Below are positions 13,801-28,800 of a stretch of DNA of 64,000 nt, in pieces. How positions within the stretch are numbered: the first letter of the stretch is position 1; each line of letters opens with the position of its first letter. The notes beneath the pieces were generated by a model. It worked only from the letters and a program-made list of their open reading frames with translations. It was not told the DNA's origin and made no database searches. The translations under genes were made by a program, and so were the position numbers. Source of the DNA: Neelides folsomi (Eukaryota; Arthropoda; Collembola; Neelipleona; Neelidae). The stretch spans positions 1 to 64,000 of the forward strand of contig JAQGBZ010000211.1 in assembly GCA_034687125.1 (NCBI GenBank). Direction: 5' to 3'.

Positions 13801-16800
13801 ATTTAAAGAAGTGCGTCAAGGAAGTGTTAAAGAGGAAATAATTCCAACCCTTAATTTTTCATTTGTAAACTCATGGGAGTGGAGGGAGGAATCATTAACT
13901 TATTAATAAAAATAAAAATATTCCAAGAAGAATCTCGATGAGTTACGAGCCCTCACGAGCCCCATCCATTTATCCTTCATCCCTCCCTGGGAAGCAAATG
14001 GAGATTTCGCTCCTCCGTGCAGAATAAATCTCTGTCCCTGTTCCTCTCCCCATTCACAAGTGTCATTAAGAGGAGAAAAAGATAAGGGTGACTCTTAGCG
14101 TGTATCACTTGATGCAATGGCTCAGCGGAACACTCCGCGAACCGCCGGACCTTTACCACAAGAAGATCTTGATGAATGGGCCAAAGTGCAGAATGAGACA
14201 ACAAAGCGTTTAGCCTCATCTTCCTACCTATGAATATCCACTTTCCTTCTCCCTACTTTTTTGACATTCTACTTACATTTACTGATAGATAAACTTACAT
14301 TAAACAACTTATTAAAATACATATTTCACAATAGACACTCACAGACAATCTCAAAATTGAGTATGTATTTATGTATACGTACGACTCATATATGATAAAG
14401 GTGTTTTAATGAAGTGGATGAATGGTGAATTCATAAGAGAAATGGAGTAGAATGAGAAAGAATTCATCTCCCATCATTTCGACCTCATCTTCATTCATGA
14501 AGATGGTGAGGCTAAGACGTTGGATTAAAGGGGTCAATCCCTCTCGAGAGATAAATGTATGCAAATGGATTTTATGTGGATAAGTTACAAGTTCTACGAA
14601 GTGTAATTACATTAGTAACAACGAGTCCGTATGAACCCCATACGAGGAGATGAAAACATTTTACAATTCTAAGTCCCTGTGAATCACTCAAATTCACTCG
14701 CACTTAAGATACATGGAATGATACGGAGAGAATTGGCAATAAGTACCAATCACAATATCACCCATTCTCATTAACACTCATAAACATTCAATTTAATCTT
14801 CTTCAATCATTGACTTACAGAATTGAAGAAGAGTTCATTAAAAATCTGAAGGAATTGAGGTTCATCCAAACATAAATAAATTAAATCCAAACAATTCATT
14901 AAATTGAGATCTACAATGAATTATGAATCATAATTAAGGATTAAATTAAAGCTTAAAAACTTTATAAGTATTAAAATTGCATTAATTACTTATAATGCAC
15001 CATAACTGTTTGTCATCAATATAAACATTAGCGTGTAGTTATATGCACTTTAAGTAAATCCCCATTAAAAATCTATTAAATTATAATTAGATAAAGCCTC
15101 TAATCATGAAGAATTGTAAATTCCATACAAAGAGTAAAATATGGAATATACGGAAATCTTTTTTCTAAATTACAATAGGGAAGTCTTGCGTGTAGGTGAT
15201 GGGAGATTAAAAGAGTAATACTGGTTCCTGATGAGACGTCGAGCTGTCACAAGACTCATTTTGCCCATTCAAAGAACTTTTCCCTTTTTAAGGTATTAAT
15301 TCGATTCAAGTTAAGAGGTCAAGCCTCTATCACATAGCGAATTTCTCACCTATGCTTATTCCCTAAAGAATCAATCAACTCTTGGTCGGCCCGGAACGCT
15401 TGCCAACTTTCGGCCTTATTCGAAAATGAAGAATTCAAATATTCAGATTTGAATATTAGATTATCTCTCTTCCCCAAACTCTTCCTTTTAACCCAGTCTG
15501 CCGAAAATCATAATTTCCTCAATATCGCCTAAATTGCTTGGAAGAAGTAAAGAATGAGTTGTAATGAAAATTGTACAAAGTTGAATCTCTTCAATCCATG
15601 TATGAATTGTATGATATCTTGTATGGATTGGTAAATCTAGTTGAGATCAACCCAGAGGCACACTTACACTCCAAACTCAAACGATTAACTCTTTAATTTC
15701 ACCATGTAATGGATGTGAAGAAGAACAGCGATGGGTTGAGGATGGTTAGGGATCTTCAACATTTAATTATATAGTAAAAAAGTTAACTTGGCTCAAATCT
15801 CATGAATTGATTATACCTTTCAGTTTTAATTATAATTTCCAATACTTCAATATTCACTTTCAATCCCTCGCTTCCATTTTGAAGGAAAGTAAAAATCCTC
15901 TTCCTACAAAATTTGGCAAATTTCTCAATTCTTTCCTAATCCAATAACTTCCCTTCTTTGACTTATTTTGATGTGTTCGCATAAATTAAGTAATTGAATC
16001 GAAACTCTTCTTTCCTTTTTCCTCATCTTTGCATAAATTCTCTTTAAAGACATGAATACGATTAATACACACACACACACATAGGATACACACAAGACCA
16101 TAATACCAAAAGAGGTTGAGAATAATTTAATTGAGAAAAGTGTGGCTGTCTGTTGAGAACGTGGCACATGAGAAGAGAGAAATTTCGCCAAATCCACAAA
16201 AATGGCAATTATTCTCTCTCCGTATGAGTCATGGGAGCATCGAAGCGAGTTGAGCGCCTATCGCTTCATACAACAGTAGAACATGAAATAATAGCAGTTT
16301 CATGGTTCAGCTCCTTTCCGTTGACTCACCTCCGCTTCAATTTTTCCACCTCTTTTATGCAATGGGGGATTTGGGGTAATTTTCAGTCATCTCTCTACAC
16401 ATCAGTCAACCGACATGGTGGGATTCATTTAAACTTACATTTAGCGCTAATTCCTTCCCTACATATCCAACAACATTAGATTTTATGCCCTCAAATTTCT
16501 TATTTTTAATTCACAAATGACTCATGCCAGTAATACTAATTACTTTCCACGTAATAAATCTAGAGCAAAAAACAACACTATTTCCTATAAGTATAAGTAT
16601 AAAACTATAGCTCATAAATAATCTAACATTAAATGATTTCTTAATACTAACTATGCATGGTACAATATATCGAATACAATACAATACATACATAAATATA
16701 TCGAATACAATACAATAATGTATAGTATATCCATCCATGTTCGTATTAGAATATATGTATTTGCCATTTTTATAAGTCAATGAGCCAAGCAGTTAATTCG

Positions 16801-19800
16801 TTCATCATCGCTCTTTATACAAAATCTCTAAATCCTTTTCCCCAAATAAAGTTATGAACAATAAAGAAATAAATCAGCATCTTGAAATATTCGAAACTCA
16901 TTGTAAAATAAACCATAAAAGTAACAAATTATTTCGGTGAAATTTTCTCGCAATGTCCAAGTCACGCGTTTCAAACAGAAAAGTTCAACACTTTCACTAA
17001 TACTGGAATTGGTATTAAATCTATTAAAGGCAAATTGGTTTATTTTACTCATTTGTCAATTTATTACGTATAAATCGTACTGTATTAATACTTAATACAA
17101 TAGTAATGTCCATCCTATCCCAATGTGTAATTTATGAACATGATAAATTTAACCCTTGTGACTCGCAATTATATTACCTGCTTATGCTAACGTAAATAAC
17201 TATTCGATTGGGTTATTGAGTAATAAAATTTGAAAAGGTTGAACGCAATTGAAATTGAAAGTATTGATAGCTCACCTACACTTATAGTTAATAGGGATTG
17301 TGAATTTACACGGTAGCCATCGTCTCCTTTTATAAAAGGAAAGAATTTCCATATGAGAGAACCATTTACGACCCTAATTGAAGTATTTATGGAAGTGGAT
17401 AAATAAACACATATGGGACTCTCTCCTCCAAATCTTTATATCCACGAGTGTCATGAATGAGAGAGGGAATAATGAATCAATTTAATGACACTCAATGAAA
17501 GGGATGGTGGCTAAGTGGAGGAATTCGGCAAGGACACACGACAACTGTTTAAATCCCCCTTCTGTGCTGATGATTTCAACTCCTAATGACTCACTCTCTT
17601 CAATACAGAAGAACAATCTCCTCAGATCCAAACGTTCACTCGCTTCAATCAATATACTAAATACAAATTGTAATTTATTCAATTGTATCAAGAATGATCT
17701 CATAGAGGCAAAGGCCATTTTTGCATACACAATTAGTAAATGCATTTGATATCTTAATTCATCAACTTAATCAACTATAATCAGAATAATCACCAATGTA
17801 TGTAATTTAAAAAAAGAAACTATCCAATTTATACACACCTTAATTATTCGTACATAATATGTATTTACATTCTAGTAATTTAAATTCAAACAAGCCGCTT
17901 TTCCCAATTAAATTTTATCCATTTTTAATCAATAACTATTGAGTATAATATTAAGTTATAAAGTTTGGGTGTACATGTGCGAATTTAATTCGTAAACTTC
18001 CATATAAAGCATGTTGAATGTAAAATTACGTAGTCGATCACAAAACTCCTAATTTCCATTTTGTACTTTCTCTAACAATGCCCATTTATCTTCCTATTTT
18101 ATAAAACATCCACAAGTCATCAGTTTCATCATCCCAATGTTCTCAATCTGATCACATACGTAACCTGAGATGGATGGGAAGGACATTGGTTCAAATTGTA
18201 AATTAGAATTGTAAACGTAATGAGAATTGAATTGATTTACCTTACACTAACCAAAGGTAAAAATGAAAGAAGCTTCTTGATTACATAGTAGAAAAAAAGT
18301 TGATCCAATTCCTACCGTTAACTTCATTTTCATGACATGACTGATGAGAAAATAAAAAGGAGGATCACATCATAAAGTATACATACACATATGAAAGTTA
18401 ATCCTCTTTCAATAACCATTATAACCATATAAATATATTCCAATGTTCCTTAATGAATACATTATTGTAGTTACAATTAGCCAATAAGAAAAGTACACAT
18501 AATAAAAATTGAGTCATTGTAAAATAAAGACAGTGCAAAGTGCACCATGAGTCTAAACTTTAAACATGGAGTGAGAGATAAACAAATCATAAATTCCTCT
18601 CGATTCCACATGGGTGGTGAATGAGTCTGATGAGTGAAGAATTCATAAGGGCAGAGGAACATGCTCAAGTATATTTATTCTATCTGTACTAACTAACATT
18701 AAGTATATGAGTATTTTCGGAAGAGGAACCTTGTCCTGACTTTCTCTGTTGGGGTCTCCTAATCCCATCAATCGATCCATATCTTCCCTTAATAATAAAA
18801 GAGAGAACAAACGGCCTTGGACTCCAAAACTCCCAACACTTCACAACAATGTGCAAAAAAATGTAACAGTAAGTCTTGATATTAGTTTGAATTATATTCT
18901 CTGTGTCAGTAAGTTACAACAGTGTCTAAACATCTAAAACTCCCTATCTCTTAAAGAACAAAACATAAACAATGAGACATTCCATATACAACACACATCA
19001 AAGAACCTCCCGTCACTCTTCGACAAGTTGAATATTGAAAGGCACATGCCAAGCCTTCGGCAATCAGGCCAATAAATACAAAAAGTAATGTCTCCAATTG
19101 TTCAATATCCCCCTTGCACAATTCCATCCAAACTTCATTTGGCTTCATATTATGCTAAATAGTAAAAGAAATTAATTTGTACAAATTGTTCTATAACAGC
19201 CCTATTCAATAATTCAGTTCAGTTCTTGTTCAACGTTATTCACCATTGTTTCTAATGATCCTCTCATTCTATTCGTCAATTCAATTCATAAAAGACAACA
19301 TTAATATGTTAATATCTGTATATCTCTTTCACATCCATTTTATGATCCCAAATGACGTAGCTTAAAAAGGGGTTAAAAGCTCCAATAAATAAAATCATAA
19401 ACAGATCATTTACATATATCTGATGTGACACGGAGTTTATGATAAGTTGCTGTGTAAAAGCTCTATGATGCAATGCATTGGTTAAAAGTCCAATGAGATA
19501 ATCCTTCCATTCTCAATAGCAATGAAGACATTCGAAGGGTCATGGAGGAGTTGAGAGCCCTTGAGAAAACATATAGAGATATTCATATTATAGAGATGAA
19601 TTGTACAACTCCCAACTCCCCCATTGTTTATCCATCTATCCTTCACATTTCTTCCTCAGCTAGATTAATAAAGACCAAGGAATGTAATTGTGTTCTTTAC
19701 CGCTCCTATTCTCATAATGGAAAAACGTCCTTTAGAGATTAAACCGCCGTCCTTAAACTCTAAACCATCCACAACCTGGACTCCCAATATACTTACATTA

Positions 19801-22800
19801 GTTAATATAAAAAAATGACTCCCAAGCTCTCTGCGAGATCCTCATGAGAAATCTTGAGTTACTTCTTTAGCACCTGTGCTATCACATTACTCTCTAATAT
19901 ATTTCAGACTCTCTTCTACCTGAGGAACACAGAAGGATAAAAAAGAAGGGTAAATACAACGAGAGTCAAAATCCAAGTTAAATGGAACTTCAGAGCAAGC
20001 CGAGTGAAATTCCAACCAAAAGGTTTCCAACTCTCCTCTCATACTCAAAGTCTCTCTCACACACAGAGAGCTAAAAATTCCTCTCTCATCCATTCCATTC
20101 CTTGTGTGCATTTCTCATAGAGTGTAAGTTTAAAAGGTTCAATACCAATTGAATTCATTGCCCAGAATGAGTAAAGAAATGGGAGTATAAAAGGAGGAGG
20201 GAAATGTCATAAAAAAGAAAGAGAGTTGTACATGCGAGCCGAGAATGGATTTCAAGAGAGCCAGAGATCTTTCTTGAAGTGTAGGTCAAAGGATTCCTCG
20301 ACCGAGTAAAAAGGCAATGTGAGGTAAAAGTCATAGATTTGAGCGTATGAGATGAAAAGAGCCGCCTGTCTCATCTCTCTTTATATTATTAGATATTTCT
20401 CTCTTCCATATCCTCCTCATTGACTCCACTTGTGTCAAACGGAGAGAATTCCATTGTTCCAATTTTCTTGATCTCTATTTGTATACTTTTTACATAACAT
20501 ATTCATAAATACCGTTCTTCCTTCTCAAGTTCTCAATCTCAAGATTTTAAAAATGATAAGAGGATCAAATGTAAATCTCATTTTTGGCATTATAAGAAAA
20601 CTGCATTTAATAAAATCATACGAGTCATTTTTGACATTATATTTACAGTGACGGTCAGTCGCTCTACTTCTCCTTACAATAATAACAATAAATGAAATGA
20701 GCTCAAAGTCTTCTTTTAAAAATCTCACATTCCTTTTTCTCTTCATTTCCCTTCATATCAAAATGAATCTTTTACATCTCGTTTCCTATCCATTGATGAT
20801 ACCTAACCAAACATCCCAATAAAATTTCCATATATACTCCATTATAAATTCTCTCTTCCCTTTCACTGTCCACTAATAGGGACATACTTTGTTATTTAAA
20901 TCGTTCTACATATTAAGCCCTTCATCCTCCCCGTACTTCATTTCTTAAATGAGATGCATCATTTACAAAACTATATTACGATGTTGCTTATTAGTATTTA
21001 AAAACTACAAAAAAGGAGGCCGGGACTCTTATCTTCCGACTCTCACACAAATCTCAATTATTCAACCCAAAAATCTCTCAACTTCCTCTATAACTCAATA
21101 TAAGAATTCAGAATTCTTATACCTATGTTGAATTCTTATGTTGTTGATCTTTTACAAAATCGAAACAAAAATTTCTAATTTTTCTTTACCTTCACTCCAA
21201 AAAATAATTGATATTTTCATTATAAACCAAACCCCAAGCCAAACATAGTTGAACCATTTGATTTAATTTTTAATGATACTTTCCTTCATTTTACAACTCG
21301 TCATTTAATTTAATGATTTTGTGAATGTCGGCTTGTATGAAATTTAACTAAAGCAAGTGAAACTTCTATTAATATTAAAATCAAGGCAAAAGGTATATAA
21401 TAAATATTCGTACTTGTACTTTTTACAAGCCATAAATATAAAATACATACCTGTAATATAAATACTCACATTTAATGTTAGTATAGATATACATCTAAAT
21501 ATATAAAATTGACTTTTAAACCCAATAAGAAACTTTTACAATACTTGACTTTTCACTTTAGTATGAGAAACTCTATAAGTAAAGTACTCATATTTATGTA
21601 TGAGTAAATTCAAAGTACCATTTATAACATAGGTGTTTTCTCTTTATCCCCTTTTGAACACGGTTGTATAAAACTGCATGGTTGCATACCTTTACCGGAT
21701 TAAATTTTATGTTTGTATACAATGACCTGCATGGCACTAATTCTAAAGTTCTCATTAAAACAACATACTTGGAACTTGGTCGGGAGTAAAACAAACGTGT
21801 TGATTTAAGCTCTTTTATATTCCTATTCCTATTGCTACTTTTATATGATTCTCATCAATCTAAATGTGACTCAATGGCCGACGTAGGAAAAAGTGTCGAA
21901 ATATGGTCGGTCTTGTAACTCTAATATATTGCTATGCTTGGGAGGGTTCAGGTTCTGGACAGCTACGGATGGTTGGATTTTTAAGCCTTTGGGAACGGAT
22001 GTAGCGTGAGGTTTTTCACTCTCTTCGTCCAACTCCGGTTCGGAGGAGAAACAATAATATTTATTAGCCCTATGCTCCATGCAGATGATGGCAGTACTAA
22101 AATAATATATATTGTTCTCCAAGGGCAATGCATTTACTTTTTCTCCTCTACCTTGATTCCAATCGGGTGAAACAAGTGGGAATAACAACTTTGTAGTAGT
22201 ACTGCAGGAAGTCGGAGTTCCCATGAAAGGAGAAAATGAATTTGAGAAGGGGTTGAAATTCTGTTATTTAAATAAACCTTTACCTGCATTGAATACCTGC
22301 AACGTAGGAGGGCCCTTCGTAATGTAAACCCTTTTTGATAAAATGCCATAAATTCTCACACCATTCCTTTCCATCCAATTTAGCTCAACCATAACCAGAC
22401 AGTGTTACAAAGACTTCTTGGTTTAAAACCCTTTTGTTCAATTATTAAATATTGTTAGATTTATAATTAGTTTATAATTATAATTAGTTTATTATCTTTC
22501 AAAACCTTTTTCTATAAAAAGTTTTTCTGTAACCAAAAAGCATTGATCTATGAAAGAAACAAGGTTTTTAAAATTTAATAAAAGTCCATTATTTACATTA
22601 CAGAGATTCAAGTCAAAAAAGGAAGTACTAGCATTTAACTAATAATAAAGTTAAAAGGAAATCTAATTTAAAATCCATTATTTTCCATTACACCGTAATT
22701 CCTTCCTCCAACCACTCGACATTTACGTCAATTAAAAGGGTAACAAACTAATAATGAATGGGAAAACTATAGATTGGAATATAAATATAGGAGAAGACTG

Positions 22801-25800
22801 AGGAGGAAGGGAGTTCCTACATAATTTGAGCGAATAATAAATTGGAAATAACCAGGTACATAAAGTAGATTAGATGAAAAGACTTTAAAGGTCGTTCCAT
22901 GCCGCATAGTTCATTCCGTTCATTCCCTTAATAAGGAAATGGCAAATATATTTCACTTTAAAAGTTAAGTAATTGAATGAACTTCTATAAAACCTGGATG
23001 AAAAACGAAAAAACCTCCCAAAGAGGTCGACTTTTGATCTTAGAAGAAACCAGGAAAAACCAACAAGTTGGAAAAAAATCTTAAAACAACCTCCAAAATC
23101 CATTAAATGAAAGTTTTTCACATTAACCTTCGAAAAACCCCTGGTTTAATAGGCAATTGAGATCGAATTTTACACAGAAGCCTCAAGCGTGCAATTCAAA
23201 TTGAAAAGAGAACGAAGATTATGAATGCCCAAACAGCTCTTAAGATACTTAAGACTCACGGATGATCTCATGAATCTCTTTTGTGTCCATCTGATGGATG
23301 GTCCATCGGAATAGGAAACAATGGGACATATTCGTGGTTCCTCCAAGGGCCGAAGCTTGAAGGGCAGTGGAGAATAATAAAAGAATTCATCCATTAGAAA
23401 AGATCGAATTATTAAACTTCAAATATAAAGTAGACATTAGAGATTAAAAAATGAGAACTCGTTCAATCTTCTCACACTCCTTTTCCTTCAAGCCTAATCG
23501 GCCTTTTTGATTTAATCCATTCAATATGAAGGTACTAAATGACCATTTGAGATCTATTCAAAGTAGGGCTTTAGTTCACAAATTATCCACGGAATCGAGG
23601 AGAGGTATTTAGAAACAATGAGAGAAAATGGAGGAGCCAGAGAGTCGGTGAAGTCGAAATGACTATTAATCATCAACGGATATGATATGGCACGGTGAAC
23701 AGAGAGAGATTCTCTAATCCTTCCCCGCCTTACCCTGCAGCCAAATAACGAAGGCATACCGTTCAAATCTCCAGGCCCATTTGATCCCGTATACATACCT
23801 ATACCATACATGCAATATACATACCATACATACTACATATAAATAAATAAATATGTAGGATACATGATATAACATATTAAAATTATATATCCCTAAACTG
23901 CCCAGTCCGTAAATCCGGTATAAAATTCTCCTATAGCTCTCTTTCACGCAAAGCAATGCCCAACGTATGCCGTCGATTTGTGCACAAAAACTTTTACTTT
24001 CAACTTCCAGGTCTCCCAAGCTGAAAGTAAATTCTATCCCGCGGGACACACATCGTTAAAAAGATTTAAGGAGCCTTAGCCTCGTCATCACCAAATTTCA
24101 TACTCAGGGCTGTAATTCCGCCAAGAGTAAATAAAAAAATGGGTTGTAAGGAGAAAAATGTAATTCCTCGTCTCCTCCCGGTCCATTATTGTCGGAAGTG
24201 TCGGTGGAAAAAAGTGTAGTGTGTGGATTCCTTCGTAATAGCAGCATCCACCTTCCATTATATTATTCGTACAACCTAAGTATTCCATCTTTCCATCCAA
24301 CTCGCATTTTCTTTATCCATAGCCTCCATAGGGGAGCAAAAAAAGGCCAAATCCTTTCGCTGTTCTTCAGAAGATCTTTAGAGGTGTTGGTCAAAAGAAA
24401 TCTCCTACCTACAAAGATAAGGTCTATATCTTAACAATACTTTAACTACCTATGTTCTATGTTAGAGATACATAAAATGAGCCATTATTATATTTTTGCA
24501 GATAAAAAATTATAAGACCGCTGATGATGATGAGACTTCGTGTATGATGGTCAGAGTCGACCAATGGAGAAAAGTTCTCTTTGAGTTTCCTCAGCATATT
24601 AAAGAGACATGCAAGGGATGGTGATTTCATATAGTAATTGCATCCCTAAAGCCTTGACAGCTCCTCTTCATGTCATAAGAATGGAAGTCCCTTAATAAGA
24701 CACAAAATGCATTGTGTTATGATAAAAGTAATATAAAAAGTAATAGAGGTTTATTTACATTCCCCGTTCTCTTGTTCTGGTCCCCAATTATTGTAATTCT
24801 CTTCCTTTCCTTACTTTTACTTTTTCTCCGATTAATAATAATAAAGGGAAATATCCCGTATGAAACCAACTTGGCTCATTTATTTCATTCCCTTTTATTT
24901 TCTATTCTGAAAGGAAATGTTGTTCAAAATGACGACAACGACGGTCATTTAATGAAGAAGAAAAAAGATAATTCCTTCCTTAGAATTAACTCTCCTGTCT
25001 TCACGAGGTGTCTCACTCAAAATGGAAGACTTTTCAAAGAGTAGTTGACGGTAAAAACGAAGATTGCCTCGAACCTATAAGAATTCCTTTATGAGGAGGA
25101 GATGCCGTAGTTGGACTTAAGGGGATTCTTTCCATATATCGCCGGTCGGTGAAATATAATTACCCATTCACTCACATCTTCGATTATTACGACCAAGAAG
25201 GCAATGAACTTCCGAACCACCCAACTCAACTAACAAAACTCTCAAGGGTGAAAGAAAAGGCATTCTATACTTCACAATACTTAATTCTCCGTCGTCCTAA
25301 AGAATCAAAAGATGTCAAGGATCCCTATATGTGAATTGCAACAAATATCATCAAGGCACGTAGGAATATCAAAATGCATTAAAATGCATACAAAGAAATC
25401 CTCTACCAGACAATACATTTAAAATATATTGATACAACAAGAGCATCATTGCAACAGTTTGTATACAGTAACAGTTTGTATAAACAATATACTTATATTT
25501 AATACACATGAGAAAAAAATCCTACGGTCATTAAATATTCTTCTAACTTACACCAACACAATGCAATAAATATTCTGTTACCACATGTGACACTCTGAGA
25601 TAGTTTAACACGATGATTAAATGGAACGACGGGGGAATTTTTATAAAAACGTATCCCGAATGCCATTTCATCATTTTCATCATTCCCCAGGCTAAGTAGA
25701 AAAAAGTGGAAAAAATTTGAATTGTCCATTCGGAAGTGTTTGACTCGCAAGGTGGACAGGCGAGTCGGGAGGAGTACAAAGGACTTTTTGACAGTGACAG

Positions 25801-28800
25801 GGAGGAGAACAGCGGAATGCACCGACTCATCTCAAAGAAAATATAAAAAAATGAACGAGTAACTAAAGGTCTCTCAGTCTCACAGTCTCAGGGAAGAAAG
25901 AAAACAATAAGCATGCAAAGGTGGAGAGAAACGAATTACCATTTTATGATATTTGTATTTATATATTCACAAATGATGAGAGGTTCACTCATGAGACTTC
26001 CCGAGATTTCTCACCATCCCGTCGTTCCGTTCTTCGGGACGAATGATGTTGGTGAGATAAAAGTACTTAGGAGGGAGGATTGTACTTCAAACCTCAAAGG
26101 AAAAATAAACGGTCAACGCCAGTCACCCATAAATCCATATGTGGGCTTCATTATGCAAATCACTATGCTTATTTGTAAAATCTTCATAATTGTCATAATT
26201 CGTTCAGATCCCTCACTATTCGAATACTCATTCAATATCTTTCTCAGGATGATTTTAGCCGACAATGTTAAAATTTCATTTATTTCATCCATGAACCACG
26301 TGAATTGATCAGATATTGATTGATATTTTTCAATCATTCACTCCCTATATATTTGCCATATCCCACTTACAATTATCAAGGTGTAGATAAAATATCAAGT
26401 TCATCGATACATTAATATACCAAAAACGCTAAACAAATTAATGAAAACTATTTTCACTTACATAAACATAATTGAATTATCATGACGTAAGTAAAATTTC
26501 AATAACTTCCAACTTCCATATCCATTTATCCATATACATATCCTGTAATATCATTTGCATGTTTAGAATTGCTGATGTAATTTATATTTACGGCCTTAAG
26601 AACATTTCTATTTCCCCCTTAGTAAACCAATACTAACCAAGATCCTAACATAAGTAGAAGGATACAGTTAAAACAGTAAGTGCATGATACGAAAAAAAGT
26701 TGCATTTGACTCTCTAGCATCTCCATGTGAAGGAAAAGTGTAAAGTAAAAAAAAAGCCATGAGGAGATTCAAATAGAAGTGATATCACTCACGATGACTC
26801 TCGAAAGGAATAAAAACTTTGAGGATCATTAAGTTGAAGAGATTTAAATGTGAATTGAAGTCTGTCGTGTCCTATCCCTACCAATCCAATTTCCAGAGGA
26901 GTAATTCTTATAAAAGAGAGAGAAGGAATGAGGTTGGAGAGAGAATGAGGCTTTAGGCTTCTACCTACGCTTTGACAATGTATACATTTATACAAATATA
27001 ATACATCTAGATATATTATACACTACTTGTAGAGTTTAGGTCGTGAAAGAAAGGAAGTCCTCTCCGTGATAGATTTCAATCAGAGGTGTATCATCTCAGC
27101 AGGTGAGACGACGAGGAAGGTAGGAATAGGAAATGAATTTCGCCTAGGTTCCTTAAACTCACCATGAGGATTTTTAAAGCCGATTCCTTTCCTATTGTTC
27201 CGGCGCTCCGCTTTTGAAGAGTCCATGGACCTACAATAACTACGCTCCACTATATAAATAGTATAAGTACAAGTACAGAGAAACTCCTTTTATACCATAC
27301 AAAATACGTACTGTATGTAATATAATACTACGTATCTGTATAATGTAAGAAATATAAGAAGTATATAAAAATACACATCTTATTGCTTGTTCCGCCACAA
27401 CAGTGCCAATGTTAATCCGTGGTTTCTTCCTTTAGTTCTTTTCAAATTCCACTTCCTACCCTTAACATTTTAACATACCATGTAAATACAATGGCGGTAA
27501 AAGACAACGTATGGGAACTGCTCCTCAAAGTGCTTTTATTCATAAATTCGAAACCAATTCAAAAGAGTGAATTAAATGTTTCAAATTCCTAATGCTGATC
27601 CTAGTGGAATAAATGTCCAATTAATGTTCAATTTGATTCATCATTTCCTTTTGAATAATTGATATCCCTCTCCACACCCAGGAAAGATGAAATAATTTTT
27701 TTAATGTCATTCCTCCTCCCTTCATTATAATAATAATTTATAAAATTATCAAATCTCCTTCATAACCCCGCTGCAAATTAAATCATGTCTTTCCTTTTCA
27801 TGCTTGACGGATGCCAGTCTTAGTTGATTTATTATGAACAACATAATAAATGCAAAAAATTATATCAAAACAATTTCTAGTCATACCTAAACAATTTCGT
27901 TCTATAACATATTCTAATATTTCTCCTTTTAAATATTATGATATTCTTATTCAAGTAGAAAAATCTATTTTAATGAATAATGCAACTCACACGTTTATTG
28001 CATATTCAAAATCTATCTCATCAAACTTCCTACTACAGATAAATATTTATACAAAACAATAAAATGCAAATAGGAATTTAAAAGGGTATAGGTGAACGAA
28101 TCATAAGAATAATAACAGAATAATAACCATCTATTCTTTTCCATTTTAATAATATCATTAATAAGTGTAATTGGAATATAAATTAAACTACATGATCCAA
28201 ACATCCATACATACTCTATGGTGTATGGTGTACATAATAGTTAATTAAGTTAATAGCTAAAGCAAATAAAAATCCATAGTGGAACCGTTGACGTTTCTTT
28301 TAAATTCCTTCAACTTAATATTCCCTCCAATTAAACCATACAATCCCGGGACCAATTTGAGAGTCAAGGATGAGAGATGAGGCAATAATAATAAATGAAG
28401 AGACGAGAAGAAACTCATCCCAATCCATCACCCATTACACGAATGAGATGAAACAGTGGGAGTTCTCATTGTAAAGATCTCCCATGCAAAGTTTCGCATT
28501 TTACCCGTTTCTCTTTTATAATAATACCTATACATAACAACATACCTATAAGTACATCTTACTTCTTACATAATACGCAAGTACTTATAATGGTAAATAT
28601 ACTTATATATTAAATGTATCCAAAATGGAACAGTTAGATTGAACCTTTTCTGTCTAATGTAAACAAGAGAGAAGTAATTTCTCTATAATATTACATACAT
28701 TAAATCTCATACTCTGACTACTACACATTAAAATTATTTTCCTCTTCCCGTGTAATGAGGATGAGCGGTGGACCCGAAGGGAATTTGTCCATATAAAGCC

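Larger units (their letters stand above)
10560..20000 (-). other. Large spire intron, middle third
   Basis: This is mostly AT-rich intronic DNA with GC-richer patches at about 10560-10810, 13215-13340 and 13930-14225. A near-perfect palindrome lies at 12347-12379, a CA run at 16067-16081 and a 31-bp tandem duplication at 16664-16725. Open frames of 60-97 codons occur (for example about 10597-10886 plus, 13977-14219 minus, 18951-19148 minus), but none matches a family I know. No nested gene can be supported. Confidence 0.6.

Noticed and set aside
17500-17580. tRNA-like stretch (GGTGGCTAAGTGGAGG followed by TTTAAATCCCCC)
   Set aside because: It resembles a serine or leucine tRNA at both ends, but the arms do not fold into a cloverleaf and the T-loop consensus GGTTCRA is missing.
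18951-19148. 65-codon minus frame with one membrane-like segment
   Set aside because: Codon use looks fairly balanced, but a single short frame with no homologue, no context and no splice support cannot be called a gene.
20646-20662. TACAGTGACGGTCAGTC as a Tc1/mariner-like end
   Set aside because: No matching inverted copy was found nearby, so a transposon end cannot be supported.
24712-25044. 110-codon frame with a strongly hydrophobic stretch (possible membrane protein)
   Set aside because: The hydrophobic run is a translation of T-rich sequence, the remainder has no recognisable family and no splice sites or promoter support it.
25913-26308. 131-codon plus-strand open frame in the spire intron
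   Set aside because: It is the longest frame there, but the composition follows the AT-rich background. A rough estimate with stop codons at about 8 percent per codon makes one such frame in 64 kb unsurprising, and no domain is recognised.
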